Shown here piece after piece: positions 9,983-17,899 of a stretch of DNA of 64,000 bases. The notes under the pieces are model-generated. The model was not told the origin of the DNA and ran no database searches. It worked only from the letters and a program-made list of their open reading frames with translations. The DNA lies in contig SCPB01000001.1 of NCBI GenBank assembly GCA_005502445.1, positions 1 to 64,000 on the forward strand, written 5' to 3'. This DNA is from Microbacteriaceae bacterium X2B. GTDB lineage: Bacteria; Actinomycetota; Actinomycetes; Actinomycetales; Microbacteriaceae. Positions within the stretch are counted from its first letter, which is position 1, and the number at the start of each line of letters is the position of its first letter. Position numbers and translations under genes: made by a program.

Positions 9983-11591
9983 GATGGTGGCGCGCACGCT
10001 GCGCATCACCGCCCCGCCCGACACCGTCGACACCGTGCACGACGCGCTCGCCGCCGTGTGGTCGTCCGTGCCCGACCTGCATTCGAACGACCGGATGTCG
10101 GTGGAGACAGCGGTCATCGAACTCACCTCGAACGTCATCCAGTACGCCAATCGCGGCGGCGACGTCGCTTTCGCGCTGACCGTCATCGTGTACCCCGATC
10201 GCATCGAGGCGACCCTGAGCGACGGCGGCGCGGTCAGCGATGTCGGGTTGCACTCGCGCGGCATGCCCGAGCCGCTCGCGGAGTCGGGCCGGGGGATCCC
10301 GATGATCCAGGCCCTCGTCGACACGGTCGAGCATCGCCGCGTCGACGGCTTCAACCACTGGACGCTCGTGCGGGCGCGCGAGGTCGTCCGCGACGAGCTG
10401 CATCCGGCGCGCGACATGCCCTCGGTGTCGATCAGCGGCGTCATCGACGAGATGGCGCGCCAGCGCGCGCTCGAGGAGCTGTCGATCCTCGACACGCCGC
10501 CCGAGGAGCGCTTCGACCGCGTCACCCGCCTCGCACGGCAGCTGTTCGGCGTCTCCGGCGCCGCGATCAACTTCATCGATCGAGACCGGCACTGGTCGAA
10601 GTCCATCGTCGGCGAGATCCCGAGCGAGATCCCGCGCGAGTTCTCGCCGTGCGCGCGGACCATCCAGTCGGACCAGACGCTCATCGTCGCCAACCTCCTG
10701 GCGTCCCCCGACTTCCGGCAGATCGCCGTGCCAGGAATCGTGGAGTTCTACGCCGGGCACCCTCTCTACGCGGCGGGCGGTGAACGCATCGGCTCGTTCT
10801 GCGTCTTCGACTCCGCGCCCCGTCACTTCACCGAGAAGGAGGCCGCGATGCTGCGCGACCTCGCCTCGTGGGCGCAGCAGGAACTGAGCGTGAGCCAGGA
10901 GCTCAGCCGCGCCGCCGACGTTCAGCAGGGACTGCTCCCGCAGCAGCTGCTGAGCATGCCCGGGTGGGACATCGCGGGGATGTGCCTGCCCGCGCGCGCT
11001 GTCGGCGGCGACTTCTACGACTGGTACCCGGTCGGCGAGGGTGCGGCGATCACGCTCGCCGACACGATGGGCAAGGGCATCGGCGCCGCGATCATCGCCG
11101 CGACCGTGCGGGCGGTGCTGCGATCGGCGGCGCGATTCGGTGACGTGGCCGGCGCGGTCGACGCGGCCGCGGCATCCCTCACCGGCGACCTCGACAGCAC
11201 GGGCCTGTTCGTCACGCTCTTCCACGGGCGTCTGAACATGGACTCCGGCGAACTCATGTATGTCGATGCCGGGCACGGGCTCACGTTCATCGCCCGCGCG
11301 AACGGAGACATCGACCGCTTGAAGTCGACGGCGCCCCCTCTGGGCATCGACATCGAGACCGAGTGGATTCCGGTCGGCGTCGAGCTCGCCCCCGGCGACA
11401 GTCTCGTCAGCGTGAGCGACGGCGTGCTCGACCTGTACGAGGGCGTGAGCCAGGCATTCGAGAGCCTCGCCTCGCTGGTGCTGCTCGCCACGAGCGCGCA
11501 GGAGGTCGTCGACGCGATGAAGCTGCGCGCACGCGGGGTCGCCCCCGACGATGTGACCGTGCTCGTCGTGCGGCGCGCGACCGCGGATTGA
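9975..11591 (+). CDS. HATPase (RsbW-like) + GAF + SpoIIE-type PP2C phosphatase fusion
   Basis: A 538-residue fusion. Residues about 8-140 form a GHKL ATPase like RsbW/SpoIIAB (N-box ELTSNVIQYANRGG, LSDGGAVSD, SGRGIPMI). Residues about 160-320 form a GAF sensor domain (RFDRVTRLARQLFGVSGAAI). The remainder is a PPM/SpoIIE phosphatase with its metal-binding aspartates intact (AVGGDFYDW, LADTMGKG, SDGVLDLYEG, APDDVTVLVV). No transmembrane segment is visible. Such proteins set the phosphorylation state of STAS antagonists in response to a ligand on the GAF domain. It overlaps the upstream STAS gene by 8 nt and is followed by a second STAS-kinase pair. The ligand and the target sigma factor are unknown. 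Confidence 0.9.
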   Translation: MTEMVARTLRITAPPDTVDTVHDALAAVWSSVPDLHSNDRMSVETAVIELTSNVIQYANRGGDVAFALTVIVYPDRIEATLSDGGAVSDVGLHSRGMPEPLAESGRGIPMIQALVDTVEHRRVDGFNHWTLVRAREVVRDELHPARDMPSVSISGVIDEMARQRALEELSILDTPPEERFDRVTRLARQLFGVSGAAINFIDRDRHWSKSIVGEIPSEIPREFSPCARTIQSDQTLIVANLLASPDFRQIAVPGIVEFYAGHPLYAAGGERIGSFCVFDSAPRHFTEKEAAMLRDLASWAQQELSVSQELSRAADVQQGLLPQQLLSMPGWDIAGMCLPARAVGGDFYDWYPVGEGAAITLADTMGKGIGAAIIAATVRAVLRSAARFGDVAGAVDAAAASLTGDLDSTGLFVTLFHGRLNMDSGELMYVDAGHGLTFIARANGDIDRLKSTAPPLGIDIETEWIPVGVELAPGDSLVSVSDGVLDLYEGVSQAFESLASLVLLATSAQEVVDAMKLRARGVAPDDVTVLVVRRATAD

Positions 11592-11608
11592 GACTGAGGG
11601 AGAACACG

Positions 11609-11944
11609 ATGGAGTTCCACACCCGATCGCTCGACGGCGGCGTCATCGTCATCGCCCCGGCCGGCAGGCTCAACATGGTCACAGCCGGGACGCTGCGCGA
11701 TGAGATCGCCCGACACGTCGAGGGGGGATCGACGCGCATCGTCGTCGACCTGGCCGGCGTCGACTTCATGGACTCCTCGGGCCTCGGCAGTCTCATCAGC
11801 GGCCTGAAGTCGACGCGACAGGCGGGCGGCGATCTGCGCATCGCCGCCGCCACCGAGCAGGTCATGCTCGTGCTGACCCTGACCAACATGGATCGCGTCC
11901 TCGTGCCGCACCCGAGCGTCGAGACGGCGTTCGACGATGCCTGA
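11609..11944 (+). CDS. STAS-domain anti-sigma factor antagonist (second copy)
   Basis: A 111-residue RsbV-like STAS protein with the phosphorylatable serine in VDFMDSSGLGSLISG. It has the same length as the first copy and is clearly paralogous (shared RLNMVTA near the N-terminus, TNM near the C-terminus). GAGGGAGA precedes the ATG. The stop overlaps the start of the free-standing kinase gene that follows. Confidence 0.9.
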   Translation: MEFHTRSLDGGVIVIAPAGRLNMVTAGTLRDEIARHVEGGSTRIVVDLAGVDFMDSSGLGSLISGLKSTRQAGGDLRIAAATEQVMLVLTLTNMDRVLVPHPSVETAFDDA

Positions 11945-12350
11945 GGCCATCGAGCACCGCCTCGTGCTCTCGGCGCCCCCCGATGACGTGAACATCGTGC
12001 ACACCCTGCTCGAGCGCGTGTGGGCCGAGAGCCCCGATGTCGCGGAGGCGGACCGGCACGGCTTCGAGACCGCGCTCATCGAACTCGTCTCGAACGTCGT
12101 ACGGCATGCCCACGACGGCGAGGGCGTCGTCGCCGACCTGCGCATCATCGTGCGTGCCGACGCGATCGAGGCGTGCATGACCGATACCGGCTCCGCGGGC
12201 GACATCTCCGTCGGCGAGTCGACGATGCCGTCCTCCTCTGCGGAAGGCGGCCGGGGCATCCCCATCATCAACGCGCTCGTCGACGCGCTCACCTACGAGC
12301 GCGACGGCGAGATCAACCGGTGGACGATGCGGCGCAGCTTCGAGGGATGA
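11937..12350 (+). CDS. RsbW-like serine-protein kinase/anti-sigma factor
   Basis: A 137-residue GHKL ATPase domain with the RsbW-type N-box ALIELVSNVVRHAHDGEG, CMTDTGSAGD and GGRGIPIINALVDAL. It resembles the N-terminal domain of the fusion protein at 9975-11591, suggesting that a STAS-kinase pair was duplicated and one kinase was extended by GAF and phosphatase domains. It overlaps the upstream STAS gene by 8 nt. Proteins of this type bind a sigma factor or another partner and phosphorylate the STAS antagonist; no sigma factor gene is adjacent. Confidence 0.88.
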   Translation: MPEAIEHRLVLSAPPDDVNIVHTLLERVWAESPDVAEADRHGFETALIELVSNVVRHAHDGEGVVADLRIIVRADAIEACMTDTGSAGDISVGESTMPSSSAEGGRGIPIINALVDALTYERDGEINRWTMRRSFEG

Positions 12351-12423
12351 CCGCCGGGCGCGTCGAGGGCGCCGCCCCTCGATCGCGCCCCGGCCCCGTG
12401 TCACCGGCGCGCCCCCAGCGGAG

Positions 12424-12476
12424 TACCCTGGTCGAGGCCGTGTCTCTCGACATCGAGAGATCTCTCGACGTCGAAC
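12424..12476 (+). promoter_or_regulatory. sucC promoter with tandem palindromic operator
   Basis: A TACCCT -10 candidate lies at 12424-12429. Just downstream is the perfect palindrome TCTCTCGACATCGAGAGA (12443-12460), followed directly by a second, degenerate copy beginning TCTCTCGACGTCGA (12461-12474). The position, at or after the expected transcription start, suits a repressor. The core TCTCGACATCGAGA recurs upstream of icd, so the two TCA-cycle units may share a regulator, which I cannot name. Confidence 0.65.
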
Positions 12477-12544
12477 CACCTCGAGACCGAGAACCGCCGG
12501 CCGGTTCCTACGTACATCGCACGCGGAATGGGAAGAGCTAGAGC

Positions 12545-13708
12545 GTGGATCTTTTCGAGTACCAAGCACGGGACATGTTCGAGAAGCACGGCGTTCCCGT
12601 GCTGGCGGGCATCGTCGCCGACGCCCCTGAGGAGGCGCGCGTCGCGGCTGAGAAGCTCGGCGGCGTCACGGTCGTCAAGGCCCAGGTCAAGACCGGAGGC
12701 CGCGGCAAGGCCGGCGGCGTCAAGGTCGCGAAGACCCCCGACGAGGCGGAGGCCGCCGCGCAGGCGATCCTCGGCCTCGACATCAAGGGCCACGTCGTCA
12801 AGCGCGTCATGGTCGCGGCCGGAGCGGACATCAAGGAGGAGTTCTACTTCTCCGTCCTGCTCGACCGCGCCAACCGCAGCTACCTCGCCCTCTGCAGCTA
12901 CGAGGGCGGCATGGAGATCGAGCAGCTCGCCGAGGAGCGCCCCGAGGCGCTCGCCCGCGTCGAGGTCGACCCGGGCCGCGGAATCGACCTGGAGAAGGCG
13001 CGCGAGATCGCCGTCGAGGCGAAGTTCCCCGTCGAGCTCGTCGACAAGGTCGCGCCCGTCTTCGTGACGCTCTACGAGGTCTACGTGAAGGAGGACGCGA
13101 CGCTCGTCGAGGTCAACCCGCTCGTGCTCACCGGTGCCGGCGACATCGTCGCCCTCGACGGCAAGGTCTCGCTCGACGAGAACGCGTCGTTCCGCCAGGC
13201 CGAGCACGCGGCGCTCGAGGACAAGGACTCGACCGACCCGCTCGAGGCGAAGGCCAAGGAGCACGACCTCAACTACGTCAAGCTCGACGGCGAGGTCGGC
13301 ATCATCGGCAACGGCGCGGGCCTGGTCATGTCGACGCTCGACGTCGTGGCATACGCCGGCGAGAGGCACGGCGGCGTGAAGCCGGCCAACTTCCTCGACA
13401 TCGGCGGCGGCGCCTCGGCCGAGGTCATGGCAGCCGGTCTCGACGTCATCCTCGGCGACGCGCAGGTCAAGAGCGTGTTCGTCAACGTCTTCGGCGGCAT
13501 CACGGCGTGCGACGCCGTCGCCAACGGCATCGTGAAGGCCCTCGAGATCCTCGGCGACGCGGCGACCAAGCCGCTCGTCGTGCGACTCGACGGCAACAAC
13601 GTCGAGGAGGGCCGGCGCATCCTCGCCGAGGCGAACCACCCGCTCGTGACGATCGCGAGCTCCATGGACGAGGGCGCCGACAAGGCCGCCGAGTTGGCTG
13701 CGAAGTAA
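12545..13708 (+). CDS. sucC: Succinyl-CoA synthetase, beta subunit
   Basis: ADP-forming succinate-CoA ligase beta subunit of 387 residues. With SucD it interconverts succinyl-CoA and succinate with substrate-level phosphorylation in the TCA cycle. The ATP-grasp domain occupies the N-terminal 240 residues ([44 protein letters not shown]), and the CoA-ligase domain follows ([23 protein letters not shown]). The GTG start is preceded by GGGAAGAG. sucD begins 11 nt after the stop. Confidence 0.97.
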   Translation: MDLFEYQARDMFEKHGVPVLAGIVADAPEEARVAAEKLGGVTVVKAQVKTGGRGKAGGVKVAKTPDEAEAAAQAILGLDIKGHVVKRVMVAAGADIKEEFYFSVLLDRANRSYLALCSYEGGMEIEQLAEERPEALARVEVDPGRGIDLEKAREIAVEAKFPVELVDKVAPVFVTLYEVYVKEDATLVEVNPLVLTGAGDIVALDGKVSLDENASFRQAEHAALEDKDSTDPLEAKAKEHDLNYVKLDGEVGIIGNGAGLVMSTLDVVAYAGERHGGVKPANFLDIGGGASAEVMAAGLDVILGDAQVKSVFVNVFGGITACDAVANGIVKALEILGDAATKPLVVRLDGNNVEEGRRILAEANHPLVTIASSMDEGADKAAELAAK

Positions 13709-13719
13709 GGGACGCGAAC

Positions 13720-14622
13720 ATGTCGATCTTCCTCAACAAAGACTCCCGCGTCATCGTCCAGGGCATCACGGGTGGCGAGGGCACCAAGCACACCGCGCTC
13801 ATGCTCAAGGCCGGCACTCAGGTCGTCGGCGGCGTCAACGCCCGCAAGGCCGGCACGGCCGTCGCGCACACCGCTGCCGACGGCTCGGCCGTCGAGCTCC
13901 CCGTCTACGCGACGGTCGCCGATGCCATGGTGCAGACGGGCGCCGACGTCTCGATCGCCTTCGTGCCGCCGGCCTTCGCGAAGGATGCCGCGATCGAGGC
14001 CATCGACGCGGGCATCCCGCTGCTCGTGATCATCACCGAGGGCATCCCCGTGCTCGACTCGGCCGAGGTCTGGGCCCACGCCAAGGCCAAGGGCGGCGCG
14101 ACGCGCATCATCGGCCCCAACTGCCCCGGCATCATCACGCCGGGCGAGTCGCTCGTCGGCATCACGCCCGCGACGATCACGGGCAAGGGCCCGATCGGCC
14201 TCGTGTCGAAGTCGGGCACGCTGACGTACCAGATGATGTACGAGCTGCGCGACCTGGGGTTCTCGACCGCGATCGGCATCGGCGGCGACCCGATCATCGG
14301 CACGACTCACATCGACGCCCTCGCGGCGTTCGAGGCCGACCCCGAGACGAAGGCGATCGTCATGATCGGCGAGATCGGCGGCGACGCCGAGGAGCGCGCG
14401 GCCGACTTCATCAAAGCCAACGTCACGAAGCCCGTCGTCGGCTACGTCGCGGGTTTCACCGCCCCCGAGGGCAAGACGATGGGCCACGCGGGCGCGATCG
14501 TCTCCGGCTCGGCCGGCACGGCGCAGGCGAAGAAGGAGGCCCTCGAGGCCGCCGGCGTCAAGGTCGGCAAGACGCCGAGCGAGACCGCCGCCCTCATGCG
14601 CGAGGTCATCGCGGCGCTGTAG
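13720..14622 (+). CDS. sucD: Succinyl-CoA synthetase, alpha subunit
   Basis: A 300-residue CoA-binding subunit. The Rossmann domain begins with [15 protein letters not shown], and the phosphorylated histidine is in [15 protein letters not shown] near residue 250. [10 protein letters not shown] and [10 protein letters not shown] are typical of the family. It is co-transcribed with sucC and ends before a strong hairpin. All expected regions are present. Confidence 0.97.
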   Translation: MSIFLNKDSRVIVQGITGGEGTKHTALMLKAGTQVVGGVNARKAGTAVAHTAADGSAVELPVYATVADAMVQTGADVSIAFVPPAFAKDAAIEAIDAGIPLLVIITEGIPVLDSAEVWAHAKAKGGATRIIGPNCPGIITPGESLVGITPATITGKGPIGLVSKSGTLTYQMMYELRDLGFSTAIGIGGDPIIGTTHIDALAAFEADPETKAIVMIGEIGGDAEERAADFIKANVTKPVVGYVAGFTAPEGKTMGHAGAIVSGSAGTAQAKKEALEAAGVKVGKTPSETAALMREVIAAL

Positions 14623-14634
14623 GTGCGATCGACA

Positions 14635-14670
14635 CGAGGGCCCCTCTCCGCGCGCGGCGAGGGGCCCTCG
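14635..14670. terminator. Bidirectional hairpin terminator between sucD and the VOC gene
   Basis: Perfect 12-bp arms CGAGGGCCCCTC and GAGGGGCCCTCG enclose a 12-nt GC-rich loop. It sits 12 nt after the sucD stop and 5 nt after the stop of the convergent VOC-family gene, so it can serve both. It has no clear T-tract. Confidence 0.75.
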
Positions 14671-14675
14671 CGCGA

Positions 14676-15047
14676 TCAGCGGGCCTGGCTGACGCAGAGG
14701 AAGTTACCCTCGCTGTCCCGGAACCACGCGCAGCGCAGATCGGTGCCCTCGACGACGCCGTTCACGGTCGTCATTCCGGGCATGTCGTACTCCTCGAATG
14801 CGACGCCATTGGCGCGCATGACGGCCATCTCGCCGTCGAGGTCGTCGGTCATCCACCCCATCTGCGTGTTCTGAGCGGTGCCGGCGTTCGGCGTCTCGTA
14901 GATCTCGAACTCGGCGCCCGGGGCGGGGTGGAACACGAGGGAGCCCTCGCGGGTCTCGTCGGGGTCGAGGCCGAGCTTGTCGTGGTAGAACGTGCGTGCT
15001 CGTTCGAGGTCCGCCGCGGGCAGGACAGTGTGCAGTGCTTTCATCAT
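14676..15047 (-). CDS. VOC (glyoxalase/bleomycin-resistance) family protein
   Basis: A 123-residue single vicinal-oxygen-chelate module: KALHTVLPAADLERARTFYHDKLGLDPDE at the start, EFEIYETP in the middle and CAWFRDSEGNFLCVSQ at the end. The pattern fits small dimeric VOC proteins of unknown substrate rather than glyoxalase I. The ATG at 15047 follows GAAGGAGA by 6 nt. It is a single gene convergent with sucD. Metal-binding residues cannot be assigned confidently. Confidence 0.82.
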   Translation of the reverse strand: MMKALHTVLPAADLERARTFYHDKLGLDPDETREGSLVFHPAPGAEFEIYETPNAGTAQNTQMGWMTDDLDGEMAVMRANGVAFEEYDMPGMTTVNGVVEGTDLRCAWFRDSEGNFLCVSQAR

Positions 15048-15269
15048 GAGCCGTCTCCTTCGATGGCTGGAGCGATCCGAAGTGACGATGCGGGGCCGGC
15101 AACGCTCGTTCCGGCGCCGACGCATCGTCGTGCGGGAGGAGGAGAGGGGAGCCGCGCTCGGGCGGGACGGTCTCGGGCTCCACGGTCGCCGGGCGCGCCC
15201 GGCGCTAGTGCTGACGCCGCGAGCATACCCCCGCGGTCGTCCGACGACCAGAGGTGCCCCGTGCGGCGT

Positions 15270-16040
15270 TCAGTCGTCGTCGCGCGGCGCGACCGTCGGC
15301 GGCCAGCTCGGGGCGCCGAGCTCGCGCGAGATGTTGCGCGCGGTCTCGCGCAGGTCGTTGAGCACGCCAGCCTCGGGCGGCCACTCGCTCGAGGGCATGA
15401 CGACGGAGACGGCGGCGATGACCGCACCGCTGCGGTCGACCACGGGGACGGCGACAGAGGATTCACCGAGCACGGCCTCGTCGACCTCGACCGCGAGCGC
15501 GCGCTCGACGACCTGGGCGAGCTGCAGGCGCAGCGCCGCCGCGTCGGTGATCGTGTCGCCCGTGAGGCTGCGCAGCTCCTTCGCGAGCAGCTCGTCGGCC
15601 GCGGAGAGGTGATAGGCGAGCAGCACCTTGCCGAGCGCCGAGGCGTGCACGGGGATCGTGATGCCCGTCTCGAGCATCTGCTGGCTGCCGTCGGGGCGCC
15701 GATTGTGGTGGATGATGATGACCTCGTCGAACAGCTCGGCGCCCAGCCGCGTCGACAGGCCCGTCCGGCGGGCGAGCTCGCGGGTCCAGCGCATCGCGCG
15801 CGCCCTGACGTCGAGGGTGTCGAGGTAGACGTTCGAGAGCTTGAGCAGGGCGGGGCCGAGCATGTAGCGCTGACCGCCCGGTTCCTTCGCGACGAGGCCG
15901 TGCTGCTGCAGCGACTTCACGATGCCGTGCACGGTCGACGGCGGCAGGTCGAGGATGCCCGCGAGCTCGGTGATGCCGAGGTGGCGAGCGCCCTGCAGGG
16001 AGGAGAGCACGCGCGCGGCGCGGTCGATCGCCTGGATCAT
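15270..16040 (-). CDS. IclR-family transcriptional regulator
   Basis: A 256-residue regulator with an N-terminal winged helix-turn-helix (MIQAIDRAARVLSSL, GITELAGILDLPPSTVHGIVKSL) and a C-terminal IclR effector domain (GSQQMLETGITIPVHASALGKVLLAY, VAVPVVDRSGAVIAAVSV). It is divergent from the dhaKLM operon and almost certainly controls it, perhaps with dihydroxyacetone or a glycerol metabolite as effector (inference). GAGGAGA precedes the ATG. Two matching inverted repeats in the intergenic region are candidate binding sites. Confidence 0.92.
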   Translation of the reverse strand: MIQAIDRAARVLSSLQGARHLGITELAGILDLPPSTVHGIVKSLQQHGLVAKEPGGQRYMLGPALLKLSNVYLDTLDVRARAMRWTRELARRTGLSTRLGAELFDEVIIIHHNRRPDGSQQMLETGITIPVHASALGKVLLAYHLSAADELLAKELRSLTGDTITDAAALRLQLAQVVERALAVEVDEAVLGESSVAVPVVDRSGAVIAAVSVVMPSSEWPPEAGVLNDLRETARNISRELGAPSWPPTVAPRDDD

Positions 16041-16094
16041 CGCACGTCTCCTCTCGTCGTCGAGCGGGTGGTTCTGGGAGTCGCCGGTCGGCTC

Positions 16095-16136
16095 TTGACT
16101 CTCCGAACCGATCGGAGCATATTCGACATTATCGAA
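16095..16136 (+). promoter_or_regulatory. dhaK promoter with two phased inverted-repeat operators
   Basis: A TTGACT -35 (16095-16100) and a CATATT -10 (16118-16123) are separated by 17 bp. Two inverted repeats of identical geometry (5-bp arms, 5-bp spacer) lie here: TCCGAACCGATCGGA (16102-16116) between the boxes and TTCGACATTATCGAA (16122-16136) over the -10. Their left ends are exactly 20 bp apart, about two helical turns, so two regulator dimers would bind the same DNA face. The divergent IclR protein is the obvious candidate. Confidence 0.65.
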
Positions 16137-16236
16137 AACCGTTCCGGATGGATACGGATCGTCGACGGTGACTGCGCACTCTGAGCGGCGACGCGAACCA
16201 CGGAAACCCTTGCGAAGAAGGAAGGACCCTGGCCTC

Positions 16237-17235
<999 letters not shown>

Positions 17236-17254
17236 ACGGAGCACGAGGACGAGC

Positions 17255-17899
17255 ATGACGACGACGAGCACCATCACGATCGAGGGCTTCACCGCCTGGC
17301 TGGCCGCGTTCCGCGACCGGGTCACCGAGCAGAGGTCGTACCTCACCGAGCTCGACTCGGCCATCGGCGACGCTGACCACGGGGCCAATATGGCGCGCGG
17401 GATGGCGGCCGTGATGGAGAAGGTGAGCGGCGCCTCTCCGACGACGGTCGACGAGCTGTTCAAGACGGTCGGGATGACCCTCGTCACGTCGGTGGGCGGA
17501 GCGAGCGGACCGCTCTACGGCACCTTCTTCCTCCGACTCGGCATGACGGCCGGGGCGGTCGCGGAGTGCGATGCGGCGGCGCTCGCCGCCGCGCTCCGCG
17601 CCGGGCTCGACGGCGTCGTGGCGCGGGGCAAGGCCGAGGCGGGCGACAAGACCATGTTCGACGCCATGGCGCCGGCCCTCGTGGCGATGGATGCGGCGAT
17701 CGCCTCGGGAGCATCCCTCGCGGAGGCGACGGCCGCGGCCCGCGACGCCGCCGCAGCCGGTCGCGACGCGACCGAGCCGCTCGTGGCCCGCAAGGGGCGC
17801 GCGAGCTACCTCGGCGAGCGCAGTGCCGGTCACCTCGATCCGGGCGCCACCTCGACCGCTCTGCTCTTCGACGCGCTCGCGGAGGTCACGGCCTCGTGA
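17255..17899 (+). CDS. dhaL: Dihydroxyacetone kinase subunit DhaL
   Basis: A 214-residue ADP-binding subunit that passes phosphate from DhaM to dihydroxyacetone on DhaK. The Mg-ADP-binding motif DSAIGDADHGANMARG is at about residues 35-50, and GGASGPLYGTFFLR and AGDKTMFDAMAPA follow. The length and single DAK2-like domain match PTS-type DhaL, not the ATP-dependent two-domain enzyme. Its TGA overlaps the dhaM GTG start. Confidence 0.96.
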   Translation: MTTTSTITIEGFTAWLAAFRDRVTEQRSYLTELDSAIGDADHGANMARGMAAVMEKVSGASPTTVDELFKTVGMTLVTSVGGASGPLYGTFFLRLGMTAGAVAECDAAALAAALRAGLDGVVARGKAEAGDKTMFDAMAPALVAMDAAIASGASLAEATAAARDAAAAGRDATEPLVARKGRASYLGERSAGHLDPGATSTALLFDALAEVTAS

